Counted from the first letter of the stretch, positions 17,532 through 26,889 are shown. The stretch: 64,000 bases of DNA from Paraprevotella clara YIT 11840 (GCF_000233955.1 NZ_JH376597.1:124001-188000), one strand, 5' to 3'. The notes: generated by a model not told the origin, from the sequence alone. A program made the numbers and translations.

Positions 17532-18173
17532 ATGACGGATATGAAAAAAACGCTTTTTTTGTGGCTGGCATTGGGAGCCACCACAACCGCTTTCACCCAA
17601 TCCCCCGATGGCATCACCGGAGCCTCGGCCGTACAAACGGGACAGACGAAAAACAAAGGAGAATCTATCATCTATAAGGGGAACACCCTACATACGACTG
17701 GAAAGATGGTAAAAACAGGACGCAAGGCACCGGACTTCCACCTGACACAGTCTGACCTGCAAGACGTAAAACTCTCTGACTTCAAAGGTAAGAAAGTCAT
17801 TCTGAACGTATTCCCCAGTTTAGACACCCCCACTTGCGCCGTTTCCGTACGTGAATTCAACGAAAAGGCCTCGGGACTGGAAAACACGGTCGTGCTCTGC
17901 ATATCCATGGATTTGCCCTTCGCACAATCACGGTTCTGTACCACCGAAGGGCTTACCCGCGTCATACCGCTTTCGGCCTTCCGAAGTCAGGATTTTACCC
18001 AAAACTACGGTTTACAGATTGCAGACGGCCCCATGAAAGGCTTGTTGGCTCGCGCCGTGATCGTGGTGGATGAAAAAGGAATCGTGCGGCACACCCAACT
18101 GGTCAAAGAGATTTCACAGGAACCGGACTATGAAGCGGCATTGGAAAGAGCCGCAACGGCAACTACGGAGTGA
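17532..18173 (+). CDS. tpx: Thiol peroxidase Tpx with a signal peptide
   Basis: Atypical 2-Cys peroxiredoxin. Seen: the peroxidatic cysteine in SLDTPTCAVSVREFN near residue 101, the resolving cysteine in SRFCTTEGLTRV near 135, and DFKGKKVILNVFPSLDTP. Unlike the usual cytosolic Tpx of about 165 residues, this one is 213 and begins with a hydrophobic leader (KKTLFLWLALGATTTAFTQS) and a spacer before the usual TGKMVKTGRKAPDF start. I infer export to the periplasm. A second ATG at 17541 is equally plausible. Confidence 0.9.
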   Translation: MTDMKKTLFLWLALGATTTAFTQSPDGITGASAVQTGQTKNKGESIIYKGNTLHTTGKMVKTGRKAPDFHLTQSDLQDVKLSDFKGKKVILNVFPSLDTPTCAVSVREFNEKASGLENTVVLCISMDLPFAQSRFCTTEGLTRVIPLSAFRSQDFTQNYGLQIADGPMKGLLARAVIVVDEKGIVRHTQLVKEISQEPDYEAALERAATATTE

Positions 18174-18276
18174 GGACGCAGACGCATACCCGCCTTCTGC
18201 CGCAAACTCCGAAAGGAAAAGGCTTATGAAGCAGATTTTATCCGCTGTCATCCCTCTCTCGACGGAAGTTTTTTCG

Positions 18277-18284
18277 TATCTTTG
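18277..18284 (+). promoter_or_regulatory. -7 box for ffh
   Basis: TATCTTTG on the plus strand, 36 bp upstream of the ffh start. Confidence 0.6.
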
Positions 18285-18320
18285 CCGCTTTAAGAATAAT
18301 CACAAAAAAACAAACGATAT

Positions 18321-19673
18321 ATGTTCGACAATTTGAGTGAAAGACTGGAACGGTCTTTCAAAATCCTAAAAGGTGAAGGCAAAATCACCGAAATCAACGT
18401 GGCTGAAACCTTGAAAGACGTGCGCCGCGCATTGCTCGATGCCGACGTGAACTACAAGGTGGCCAAGACTTTTACCGACACGGTAAAGCAAAAGGCATTG
18501 GGGCAGAACGTGCTGACAGCCGTGAAACCCAGCCAGTTGATGGTGAAAATCGTACACGACGAACTGGCAACCCTGATGGGAGGCGAAACGGCCGAACTGA
18601 ACCTGCAAGGCCATCCGTCCGTCATCCTGATGGCGGGATTGAACGGTGCAGGTAAAACGACCTTGTCCGGAAAACTGGCCCTGATGCTGAAAACAAAGAA
18701 ACGTAAGAATCCTTTGCTGGCGGCTTGCGACATCTATCGTCCGGCGGCCATCGAACAGTTGAAAGTGCTGGGCGAACAAATCGGTATCCCCGTATATAGC
18801 GAACCGGACAACAAGGATGCCGTGCAGATTGCACAGAACGCCGTAAAGGAAGCCAAGGCCAAAGGCTACGACGTGGTCATCGTCGATACGGCCGGACGTC
18901 TGGCGGTGGACGAACAGATGATGCAGGAAATCGCCGCTATCAAGCACGGTATCAACCCCGACGAGACACTCTTCGTGGTAGATGCCATGACCGGACAGGA
19001 TGCCGTGAACACGGCCAAGGAATTCAACGACCGTCTGGACTTCGACGGCGTGGTGCTCACCAAATTGGACGGCGACACCCGCGGCGGTGCGGCCTTGTCT
19101 ATCCGTACGGTGGTGAACAAGCCCATCAAATTCGTCGGCACGGGAGAGAAAATGGAAGCCATCGACCAGTTCCATCCTTCGCGTATGGCCGACCGTATCT
19201 TGGGCATGGGCGACATCGTGTCGCTCGTGGAAAAGGCCCAGGAACAATATGACGAGGAAGAAGCGCGCCGCCTGCAAAAGAAAATCGCCAAGAACCAGTT
19301 CGACTTCAACGACTTCATGTCGCAAATCCAGCAAATCAAGAAGATGGGTAACCTGAAAGACTTGGCCAGCATGATTCCCGGCGTGGGCAAGGCGCTCAAA
19401 GACGTGGAAATCGACGACAATGCCTTCAAGGGTATCGAAGCCATCATCCAGAGCATGACTCCGCGTGAACGTACCAATCCGGAAATCCTGAACACCAGCC
19501 GCCGCCAACGCATCGCAAAAGGTTCGGGCACCAACATACAGGAAGTGAACCGCCTCATCAAACAGTTCGACCAGACGCGCAAAATGATGAAAATGGTGAC
19601 GGGCAGCAAAATGGGCAAGATGATGGCCAACATGCCCAAGATTCCGGGTATGCCTAAAATGCCTAAACTATAA
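18321..19673 (+). CDS. ffh: Signal recognition particle protein Ffh
   Basis: SRP54-type GTPase that delivers membrane and secreted proteins co-translationally. Seen: the N domain (residues 1-95, ALLDADVNYKVAK), G1 motif MAGLNGAGKTTLSGKLAL near 105, DTAGRLAVDEQMM near 190, TKLDGDTRGGAALS, and the C-terminal M domain with RERTNPEILNTSRRQRIAKGSG and a methionine-rich tail. Length 450 is usual. Confidence 0.97.
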   Translation: MFDNLSERLERSFKILKGEGKITEINVAETLKDVRRALLDADVNYKVAKTFTDTVKQKALGQNVLTAVKPSQLMVKIVHDELATLMGGETAELNLQGHPSVILMAGLNGAGKTTLSGKLALMLKTKKRKNPLLAACDIYRPAAIEQLKVLGEQIGIPVYSEPDNKDAVQIAQNAVKEAKAKGYDVVIVDTAGRLAVDEQMMQEIAAIKHGINPDETLFVVDAMTGQDAVNTAKEFNDRLDFDGVVLTKLDGDTRGGAALSIRTVVNKPIKFVGTGEKMEAIDQFHPSRMADRILGMGDIVSLVEKAQEQYDEEEARRLQKKIAKNQFDFNDFMSQIQQIKKMGNLKDLASMIPGVGKALKDVEIDDNAFKGIEAIIQSMTPRERTNPEILNTSRRQRIAKGSGTNIQEVNRLIKQFDQTRKMMKMVTGSKMGKMMANMPKIPGMPKMPKL

Positions 19674-19697
19674 TCGTAAACCAAAAGAGGAATAACC

Positions 19698-20576
19698 ATG
19701 CAACTGATTGACGGAAAGGCCACCGCCGCACAAATCAAGGCGGAAATTGCCGAAGAGGTAAAACAAATCGTAGAAAGCGGAGGGAAACGCCCGCATTTGG
19801 CTGCCATCCTCGTGGGACATGACGGAGGCAGCGAGACTTACGTGCGCAACAAGGTATTGGCTTGCGAAGCCTGCGGTTTTAAATCGACCCTGCTCCGCTT
19901 CGAGGATACCATCAGCGAAGAGGAACTTCTGGCCGAAGTGGACAAGCTCAACAAAGACGAGGACGTGGACGGATTCATCGTGCAACTGCCCCTCCCCCGC
20001 CATATCTCCGAACAGAAAGTCATCGAGGCTATCGACTTCCGCAAGGATGTGGACGGTTTCCATCCCATCAACGTGGGAAGAATGGCCATCGGGCTTCCTT
20101 GTTACATCTCAGCCACCCCGAAAGGCATCCTGGAACTGCTCCGGCGTTACCATGTCGAGACGAGCGGCAAGAAATGCGTCATCCTGGGCCGCAGCAACAT
20201 TGTAGGCAAACCCATGGCACAACTTATGATGCAAAAGCAGTATGGCGACGCTACGGTGACCGTATGCCACAGCCGGAGCCGCGACTTGAAGAAAGAATGC
20301 CGCGAGGCGGACATTATCATAGCCGCTATCGGCCAGCCCGATTTCGTCACGGCCGACATGGTGAAAGAGGGAGCCACGGTCATCGACGTGGGCACGACAC
20401 GCGTCCCCGATGCTACGAAGAAAAACGGATTCCGCCTCAATGGCGATGTGAAATTCGACGAGGTAGCTCCCAAATGTGCTTACATCACCCCCGTACCCGG
20501 CGGAGTCGGCCCGATGACCATCTGCATGCTGATGAAAAATACACTGTCGGCGGGCAAAAAGGAATTCTATCGTTAA
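19698..20576 (+). CDS. folD: Bifunctional methylene-THF dehydrogenase/cyclohydrolase
   Basis: Interconverts methylene-, methenyl- and formyl-tetrahydrofolate. Seen in 292 residues: [18 protein letters not shown] with the active-site Yxxx[46 protein letters not shown] (NADP site) and [12 protein letters not shown]. It begins 24 bp after ffh and may be co-transcribed with it; a strong terminator follows. Confidence 0.97.
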   Translation: MQLIDGKATAAQIKAEIAEEVKQIVESGGKRPHLAAILVGHDGGSETYVRNKVLACEACGFKSTLLRFEDTISEEELLAEVDKLNKDEDVDGFIVQLPLPRHISEQKVIEAIDFRKDVDGFHPINVGRMAIGLPCYISATPKGILELLRRYHVETSGKKCVILGRSNIVGKPMAQLMMQKQYGDATVTVCHSRSRDLKKECREADIIIAAIGQPDFVTADMVKEGATVIDVGTTRVPDATKKNGFRLNGDVKFDEVAPKCAYITPVPGGVGPMTICMLMKNTLSAGKKEFYR

Positions 20577-20594
20577 CAGGGTATTGAACAGACA

Positions 20595-20627
20595 TAAGGT
20601 GTACCGCCTGCTTGACGGTACACCTTA
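20595..20627 (+). terminator. Terminator after folD
   Basis: Perfect 12-bp stem (TAAGGTGTACCG and its complement) with a 9-base loop, followed by a TTATTATAT stretch. Confidence 0.8.
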
Positions 20628-20720
20628 TTATATATAAGCCTTCGCGGACTTCAAGGCTGTGGCTCAAAAAAAGTTTTAGTAAAAATCCGACGAAACATTT
20701 GCAGTTTCAAATAAAATGCG

Positions 20721-20728
20721 TACCTTTG
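20721..20728 (+). promoter_or_regulatory. -7 box for tRNA-His
   Basis: TACCTTTG on the plus strand, about 50 bp upstream of the mature tRNA 5' end. Confidence 0.6.
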
Positions 20729-20778
20729 CATCGCTTTAGGAAAGGAACATGATACTTTCCATACAAGCACACCAAAAT

Positions 20779-20853
20779 GGTGACTATAGTTCAGTCGGTT
20801 AGAGCGTCAGATTGTGGTTCTGAATGTCGTGGGTTCGAATCCCACTAGTCACC
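20779..20853 (+). tRNA. tRNA-His (GTG anticodon)
   Basis: Cloverleaf read directly: acceptor GTGACTA pairs with TAGTCAC, D arm AGTTCAGTCGGTTAGAGC, anticodon stem CAGA/TCTG around loop TTGTGGT with anticodon GTG, and T arm GTGGGTTCGAATCCCAC. A G at 20779 can serve as the G-1 typical of histidine tRNA, facing C73. The 3' CCA is not encoded. Confidence 0.96.
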
Positions 20854-20860
20854 CGAAGAA

Positions 20861-20890
20861 AAAGGATTTCCTCTCGGGAAATCCTTTTTT
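20861..20890 (+). terminator. Terminator after tRNA-His
   Basis: Stem AAAGGATTTCC/GGAAATCCTTT with a 5-base loop and a T run, directly downstream of the tRNA. Confidence 0.85.
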
Positions 20891-20991
20891 AATGCCTTTA
20901 TATCGTACTCCCCGATACAAAAGAACAGACAGATGCTCCCTTGCGAAAACATCCGTCTATTACGAATCCGAGAAATCAGATGAGGGCTGCC

Positions 20992-22113
20992 TCAAAAAAT
21001 ATATTGGACACGTAATTGCCCCAAGAATAGGTTTTTCTTGTAAAATTCATTGCAATGTTCTCCTACAAGGACATAACTTCCGTTCAGCTTTACGGCCAAA
21101 TATTCATTCAAATAGAAATTGGCTCCCAACGAAACGTCGCTTTCCCGTCCGCCCATGATGCCGGCTCTGCCATCGTTCAAGTTCGTATAATTGAAACGTG
21201 CCGTGAGTTCTATCGCCTGTTTACTGCCCGGCCTGCCGGGAATACCGTACAGGTCGTCATACGCAAACCCTCTTCCCCGAACCAGAAAGCCTGCCTGCAC
21301 ATATCCTCCCTGCGGACGGTAAGCCTCCCTTTCCGTACGATTGAGACGGTTCAGAAAGTATTCTCCCTGTACCATGAAACGCGGAGCGGTATAAAGTATC
21401 TCAAAAACGCCTTTGAGTTCTGTCTCTAAACGATCCACGGTGGCTTCCATCAATGGACACGGGAACATGGATGTCACGCCATCGTTCGATACAGTTTTTG
21501 TCGGCGATTCCACTGTATTCACAGGTTTGGTACGGAAAGAAAAAGCACCGCCCACATGCAACAGATTCCCTTTCCACCGCTTGCGCCAAACACCCCGCGA
21601 AGTGGAAACCAAAGCGTTAACCTGCCCGTCACCGATTTTATTGATGTCATTATGCGTATACAATCCCGTAGCCCAATATCCAAATGGTAGACTGGAATGA
21701 TAGGTCAACCCGAGCTTGCGCCCGTCCGTAAAAGCCAATACGGATCCGGCCGACTGATGAAAGCGCATGTCTGCCGTACTGATGAGCATATCCATGGAAT
21801 AAGGTTCATAAGCATTTCCTAACGAAAGGACACCATGTTTAAAGTGATAGTTCAACAACAAATCCTTGATGGCTACTTTGTTTCCTCCCAAACCAATGTC
21901 GGCTTTCATTTCATATTGTCTGTAAGTGGCTTTAAAGCCCACACGGAAATCTTCCAAGCGATAATACCCCTGCACACTTTCCTTGCCATAACCGGACACA
22001 GCGGCATCCAGCAATGCCCTCGAACGGAACTTCACGGTCAGAGGTTCGTCCGCCTGTGCCGTCATAAAGCAACTTCCCATGCCCAACCACACGCATGCCA
22101 TCCATTTTCTCAT
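20992..22113 (-). CDS. Outer-membrane porin, OprO/OprP-like
   Basis: A 373-residue barrel protein: signal peptide (MRKWMACVWLGMGSCFMTAQ) then alternating strands, ending LGQLRVQYIF with a terminal phenylalanine. The strand pattern (GKESVQGYYRLEDFRVGFKA, DIGLGGNKVAIKDLLLNYHF, FVLSLGNAYEPYS-like segments) resembles phosphate-selective porins, but specificity cannot be read. The ATG at 22113 overlaps the etfA stop (ATGA), so it is translationally coupled and is the last gene of the ETF operon. An in-frame start 20 codons upstream lies inside etfA and lacks a signal-peptide N terminus. Confidence 0.75.
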   Translation of the reverse strand: MRKWMACVWLGMGSCFMTAQADEPLTVKFRSRALLDAAVSGYGKESVQGYYRLEDFRVGFKATYRQYEMKADIGLGGNKVAIKDLLLNYHFKHGVLSLGNAYEPYSMDMLISTADMRFHQSAGSVLAFTDGRKLGLTYHSSLPFGYWATGLYTHNDINKIGDGQVNALVSTSRGVWRKRWKGNLLHVGGAFSFRTKPVNTVESPTKTVSNDGVTSMFPCPLMEATVDRLETELKGVFEILYTAPRFMVQGEYFLNRLNRTEREAYRPQGGYVQAGFLVRGRGFAYDDLYGIPGRPGSKQAIELTARFNYTNLNDGRAGIMGGRESDVSLGANFYLNEYLAVKLNGSYVLVGEHCNEFYKKNLFLGQLRVQYIF

Positions 22114-23324
22114 ACGCACCGGTTCAAAATGTTCATGAATTGCGGAAGTGCCTCTTCCACAGGTATTGCCCAACCATAATCCGCCACATTGAAGATCGGA
22201 GCCGTACGGTCTGGGTTAACGGCTATCACGCAACGCGCTCCGGTGATGGCCGCCGTATGCTGTATCTGTCCGCTGATACCGATGGCGATATACAAATCCG
22301 GAGCTATCGTATGCCCGGTCTGCCCCACTTGCACGGAAGCGTCCACCAACCCGGCTTCTACTGCCGCACGAGACCCGGCTACCGTCGCACCGATACGTTC
22401 GGCCCACTTCCGGATTTCATCGGCACATCTCCGCGTTTTCACGCCTCGTCCGATACCTATTATAATAGAACTGTCGTTCAGCGAAGTTCCGCCCACTTCT
22501 TCCGCCACGGTCTCCAACACGCGAACACGGCTGTCGGTTCTCCCGGCCTCATAAGCATGATAGACGATTTCCCTCCTCCTCGAAGTATCCTTCTGCCGGG
22601 CTTTCATCACCCCGGGACGTACGGAAGCCATTTGCGGCCTACAAACGGGGTTGACAATCGTAGCCATCAGATTTCCTCCGAAAGCCGGGCGTATTTGGCG
22701 CAACAGTCCGCTGTCCGTATCCATTTCCAACTCCGTACAATCTGCCGTCAATCCGGTGTGCAGTACGGCAGCCAATCGTGCGGACAAACCACGACCGCAT
22801 GGCGTAGCCCCGATAAGCAAGATCGAAGGATGCTGTTTGCGCACCAAGCCGGCCAACACCTCCGTATAGTTTTCCTCCACAAAATCCGATAGAAGCGGAG
22901 ACTCCACCACGTGCACGCGGTCTGCACCGGCGGCTATCAACTCATCCGCCCATGCAGACACCTCACCGCCTATCAGTACAGCCTCGACCGGTTGGGGACG
23001 GCAAGCCGCAAGTGCCACAGCCTTTCCCAAAAGTTCCCGGCTTACCGGTGCCAAAGCTCCGTCCATGACTTCCGCCCACACCCAAATGCCATTGGAATCA
23101 TCCACAGGCTGTTCCTGCCTTTCGTCTTGACGCTGCATCACCCAAGCTCCAACCGGACAAGCCTGCACACAACCGCCGCACAAACGGCAATTCTCTTCGT
23201 CCACCTCCGGAAAGTCGCCCATACGGATAGCCCCATAGGCACAACTTTCGGCACATATTCCGCAGGATACACATTGCCCGGCCTGCAATTGAAGTATAAA
23301 ATCCTTATCTTTATTCATTTTCAT
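22110..23324 (-). CDS. etfA: Electron transfer flavoprotein alpha subunit fused to a 2[4Fe-4S] ferredoxin
   Basis: The N-terminal 65 residues carry two four-cysteine clusters, CVSCGICAESC (about 18-28) and CRLCGGCVQAC (about 46-56). The rest is EtfA, ending in the FAD-binding signature SRAAVEAGLVDASVQVGQTG, APDLYIAIGISGQIQH and VIAVNPDRTAPIFNVADYGW. ETF passes electrons from flavin dehydrogenases onward; the ferredoxin extension, known from anaerobes, suggests low-potential electron exchange. Between etfB and the porin in one operon, with overlap downstream and a gap of 8 bp upstream. Confidence 0.93.
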   Translation of the reverse strand: MKMNKDKDFILQLQAGQCVSCGICAESCAYGAIRMGDFPEVDEENCRLCGGCVQACPVGAWVMQRQDERQEQPVDDSNGIWVWAEVMDGALAPVSRELLGKAVALAACRPQPVEAVLIGGEVSAWADELIAAGADRVHVVESPLLSDFVEENYTEVLAGLVRKQHPSILLIGATPCGRGLSARLAAVLHTGLTADCTELEMDTDSGLLRQIRPAFGGNLMATIVNPVCRPQMASVRPGVMKARQKDTSRRREIVYHAYEAGRTDSRVRVLETVAEEVGGTSLNDSSIIIGIGRGVKTRRCADEIRKWAERIGATVAGSRAAVEAGLVDASVQVGQTGHTIAPDLYIAIGISGQIQHTAAITGARCVIAVNPDRTAPIFNVADYGWAIPVEEALPQFMNILNRCV

Positions 23325-23332
23325 CTTGCTTT

Positions 23333-24118
23333 TTAAAAATTAATCCCGCGTCTCATGCTTTCACGGACGACTGCAAAAAACTTTTCCCCGTCGGGAAGCC
23401 ATTCCACGTCTTTCTTCCGTCGAGGCACCATGGTAGACACTACTTGAGTAGGAGATGCCTGCAATCCAACTTGCGAAGGTTCCAGTCCCAAGTCGCATTC
23501 ATCCCAATGAAGGATGGTCTGCCGCTGAGCCCACCGCCAACCGGTCAGTGTGGGACAATCCAGTTCCCCCGTCTCCCGGCCAACCGTCACGACACAAGGT
23601 AAATCCACCTCCATACGTTGGAGTAAACGACCGGCCTTCTTCCTCACACACATACAAGTATCCGATATGTCCGAAACCTCCATCAAATGCGTCACTTGGG
23701 GAATGTCCAACTGTCCGGCTACCTCAGGCCCCACTTGTGCCGTATCGCCATCCACCGCCATTTTCCCGAAAAGCAACAAGTCGTATTCACCCAACTTGCG
23801 CACGGCTGCCGCCAGTACCAGGCTCGTACACCACGTATCGCTTCCGGCAAATGCCTTGGAGGACAACAAAACCGCCTTATCCGCCCCTCTTTGCAAAGCC
23901 TCCCGGAGCACTTCTTCCGCCGAAGCGGGTCCCATGCTTACTGCCACTATCTCAGCCTCTGTCTGCCTTTTCAATTTTACTGCCAACTGCAAGGCATACA
24001 AGTCATCAGGATTTGTCCGGGTCATGGCCGACGAACGCTTCAGCGTCCGGGTTACAGGGTCCATCTCTACCTTTGTAGACAAAGGCACTTGCTTTAAGAA
24101 TACAATATACCGCTTCAT
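23333..24118 (-). CDS. etfB: Electron transfer flavoprotein beta subunit
   Basis: A 261-residue EtfB: MKRYIVFLKQVPLSTKVEMD, NPDDLYALQLAVKLK, GPASAEEVLREALQRGADKA, and near residue 120 KMAVDGDTAQVGPEVAG with LDIPQVTHL. The DGDTAQVGP form is the one I associate with anaerobic, bifurcation-type EtfB, in contrast to the D-D-x-N-Q-T-G form of respiratory EtfB. The ATG at 24118 is chosen because the conserved fold begins there; in-frame ATGs at 24142 and 24190 would extend it, the last into the preceding gene. Confidence 0.92.
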   Translation of the reverse strand: MKRYIVFLKQVPLSTKVEMDPVTRTLKRSSAMTRTNPDDLYALQLAVKLKRQTEAEIVAVSMGPASAEEVLREALQRGADKAVLLSSKAFAGSDTWCTSLVLAAAVRKLGEYDLLLFGKMAVDGDTAQVGPEVAGQLDIPQVTHLMEVSDISDTCMCVRKKAGRLLQRMEVDLPCVVTVGRETGELDCPTLTGWRWAQRQTILHWDECDLGLEPSQVGLQASPTQVVSTMVPRRKKDVEWLPDGEKFFAVVRESMRRGINF

Positions 24119-24153
24119 ATCTTTCGTTTTTTTATCTTCCATATATCCGAACC

Positions 24154-25386
24154 CTATCCACCTTTTTTGTTGGAACGGGCATCCGCACACCTTTTTTGAA
24201 ACTCAACCGAAAACGGATCCACTGCCCCGAAACGGTCCGGTGCAAACCCGGCCGGATCCACAAACGGCTCTTCCCGCAAAATCAATTCTGCGGCCAAGCG
24301 TCCCATGCCTCCACCGGCAGCCACGCCTCCTCCACAGCATCCGGCTACGGCATACAACCCGTCGTATGGACGCACCTGCCCGATAATGAATTTGGCATCC
24401 GGCACGTAACATGAGGGCCCGGCCATATAATGCGCGATACCCAATGTTTCTATGTCCGGAAGATAACGCTGTAGCAACGGGGCACACTCGTCGAGCACTT
24501 TCCATTCGGCCGCCTTATTGAAATCGAAATCCTCCAGCTTATCCGTCAATGTGTCGGGATTGAAGGCCTGGCATTCACTTTCGCGCAAGCCGATAATCAA
24601 CGCCCCCACATCCGAACGGGTGAAAGCACGGGCATCGGGAATCACCGTAAAAGGATGGTTTGCCGGAAAACGCCCGAGGTTTGTTCCCGTAATCCAAAAA
24701 TGACTCCGCACCGGAGTAAAAGGAAGCCCTACCCCTAAAGGACGCATCAACAGGTTGGCCCACGAGCCTGCGGCATTCACGACAACCGGCGCCAGTACTT
24801 TTTCCCCGTCCGCCAACTCCACTTCTGTCGCCTTGTCTCCAACAGCCACAATGGCTTTTACTTTCGTATTCGAACGCAATTCCGCCCCGAGACTTCGTGC
24901 AGCACGTGCATAACCGGAACATAACAAAGCACAATCTATAAACGCATCCGTAGGCATGTAAAGCGCCTCTTCTACCGCCGAAACCTCCATCCAAGGAAGA
25001 AGTTCTTTCAAACGCCTCCGGTCGATACGTTCATTCGGTATTCCGAAACGTACGGCCGCTTCTTCCAATGCTTCGAGTTCTTTCAGCGATGCGTCGGACG
25101 AAGAGATGGTCACACTGCCGCACTGCTGCAGTTCGAGCGATTCCCCCAAAAGGTGCTCTATTTCATCAATGCAATCATACGTTTCCTGCACCATTTCCAT
25201 CAAAGCCGGTTTGGTACGCGCCCGTGTCAACAGGCAGGCTGCACGGGACGAAGCCTGCGACGCTATCTCGTTGGCATCCAACAACAACACCTTCCCCGCC
25301 TTACGTTTGGCCAACTGGTAAGCCGTGGCGCATCCCAACAAACCGCCACCGATAATTATCACATCATAATCCTGTTTCATCGTCAA
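24154..25386 (-). CDS. FAD-dependent dehydrogenase of the D-amino-acid oxidase family
   Basis: A 410-residue DAO-fold flavoprotein: N-terminal dinucleotide motif YDVIIIGGGLLGCATAYQLA, then EIASQASSRAACLLTRA, and the C-terminal GLYAVAGCCGGGVAAGGGMG for flavin contact. Relatives oxidise sarcosine, glycine, D-amino acids or hydroxyacids. Next to etfAB, it most likely passes electrons to the flavoprotein rather than to oxygen. Substrate unknown. Its start overlaps the stop of the carrier gene by 4 bp. Confidence 0.85.
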   Translation of the reverse strand: MTMKQDYDVIIIGGGLLGCATAYQLAKRKAGKVLLLDANEIASQASSRAACLLTRARTKPALMEMVQETYDCIDEIEHLLGESLELQQCGSVTISSSDASLKELEALEEAAVRFGIPNERIDRRRLKELLPWMEVSAVEEALYMPTDAFIDCALLCSGYARAARSLGAELRSNTKVKAIVAVGDKATEVELADGEKVLAPVVVNAAGSWANLLMRPLGVGLPFTPVRSHFWITGTNLGRFPANHPFTVIPDARAFTRSDVGALIIGLRESECQAFNPDTLTDKLEDFDFNKAAEWKVLDECAPLLQRYLPDIETLGIAHYMAGPSCYVPDAKFIIGQVRPYDGLYAVAGCCGGGVAAGGGMGRLAAELILREEPFVDPAGFAPDRFGAVDPFSVEFQKRCADARSNKKGG

Positions 25387-26711
25387 ATCGCATTATATTG
25401 AGGATTCATATACAAAGTCGTACGCTCCGTCTGTTCTTTTCTACGCCCTTGAGCGGAATACCGTTTATAAATCAATACGGCAGCCACCGTGAACAAGACC
25501 GCACAAACCGCGCCGACCGCACATGCCATGTGGTTGTAAAGCGCAAACCACTCCATGTCGAAGTTCAAAAACTCCTTGGTGGAAAGCAGAGTCACCGTAC
25601 CCATGTAGCCGATGAAATCGATAATGGCGATGAAGAAACCCACGTTTCCTCTGATGCGGAAACAAGCGATGAAGCGATCGAAGAAAATCGTCTGAAAAGT
25701 CAGATAGGCAATGTAAAGGCACAGGCTCTGCACAAACAACCACACTACCGGCTGCCAATCCAATGCCTCATAATTCAGCGACACGTATGTCATGACCAAA
25801 CAACCGGCAATGACCAGTCCCATCAAGCACATCAAAGCCCGAATATTGCTGCGGAAGAAGATGAAAGCGGCAAATATCCCGAGGATGACCAACGTAACAA
25901 TCGTATCCACCTGGGCGAAAAGCCAAGAAGACTGATTACTCATATCCAGGATATTGACCAGAAAATCTTCCTTGATGTCGCGCAGCACCAGCAACATGAA
26001 GTTGCCCACGAACAACAAGGTAAGAATCGGAGCGTAACTTCGGAACAAGAGCTTACGTCCGTTTCCGTCCAATGTCACACGTTCGTTACGCAGCGCAATA
26101 TCCTCTTCCGTAGGCTGTGGCAGACGCTTCAACATATACCCCATAAAAACGAGAAGAGGCAAAGCAAAAGCCCCAATCACGGCAGGCATCCAAAACTGTC
26201 CCACGTGCATCTCGTTCATGGCAAACAAGCCGAAACTCTTGGCCACACCGGAACTGAACACCATGCTTACCCCCAACAGACTGGCCAACATATCCGTCAC
26301 CTTGCGTCCCTCGATAAAGCTGAATATCACGCCCCACATACAACCGAGCGACAAGCCGTTCAAAAACATGGCCGCCACATTGAACGGAGGAGCCAACAGG
26401 CCGAAGCCTACCAAAGCAGCCTCGGCTGCTACCGCCGAACAGACGAAAAACTTGAAACGACGCTCCTTCTTCAACTCCGAAATCAACTTGATGCCAAAGA
26501 ACTTGGCTATCACATAACCTAAAATCTGAATCGTCGTCACCGCGACCTTGTAGTCCGTGCCGAAAAAATCAAACCCCTCGAACGAAGCCGCCGTATAAGG
26601 TTTGCGCAAGGCATACACCAAAGAGTAGGAAAGCAAGGCCGCACCGCCCGCCCACAGGATGAGCAACGCATCCGAAAATCTTTTGTTCTTTACGATTTGT
26701 TCCATAACCAT
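25383..26711 (-). CDS. Major-facilitator-type carrier, GlpT/UhpT- or DUF5690-like
   Basis: About 12 hydrophobic segments in 442 residues. The N-terminal segment SYSLVYALRKPYTAASF, with its Arg-Lys pair in the first loop, resembles organophosphate:phosphate antiporters, and the whole resembles the Bacteroidetes DUF5690 group. It is the first gene of a five-gene operon and should bring the operon's substrate across the inner membrane. ATGs at 26711 and 26705 are both possible; the in-frame start at 26750 adds a non-hydrophobic leader and is less likely. Substrate not identified. Confidence 0.75.
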   Translation of the reverse strand: MVMEQIVKNKRFSDALLILWAGGAALLSYSLVYALRKPYTAASFEGFDFFGTDYKVAVTTIQILGYVIAKFFGIKLISELKKERRFKFFVCSAVAAEAALVGFGLLAPPFNVAAMFLNGLSLGCMWGVIFSFIEGRKVTDMLASLLGVSMVFSSGVAKSFGLFAMNEMHVGQFWMPAVIGAFALPLLVFMGYMLKRLPQPTEEDIALRNERVTLDGNGRKLLFRSYAPILTLLFVGNFMLLVLRDIKEDFLVNILDMSNQSSWLFAQVDTIVTLVILGIFAAFIFFRSNIRALMCLMGLVIAGCLVMTYVSLNYEALDWQPVVWLFVQSLCLYIAYLTFQTIFFDRFIACFRIRGNVGFFIAIIDFIGYMGTVTLLSTKEFLNFDMEWFALYNHMACAVGAVCAVLFTVAAVLIYKRYSAQGRRKEQTERTTLYMNPQYNAI

Positions 26712-26864
26712 AGTTTTGTTTTCGGCTGCAAAACTATCCCAAACTGCCATCTGAAAAAATTAATTCATTATATATCATACGTCCGTCCAAACCCGTATTT
26801 ATAATGTAACATTCATCTCACGGTAATGAAGCACGAAAGCAACAGGTTTGTAACATGGAAAACG

Positions 26865-26872
26865 TACCTTTG
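26865..26872 (+). promoter_or_regulatory. -7 box for the divergent regulator
   Basis: TACCTTTG on the plus strand, 17 bp upstream of the start codon of the putative regulator. Confidence 0.55.
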
Positions 26873-26889
26873 CCCAAAAGAACATACGT

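Noticed and set aside
18366-19508. A 380-codon frame on the minus strand inside ffh.
   Set aside because: Histidine-rich antisense shadow of ffh without motifs or its own promoter.
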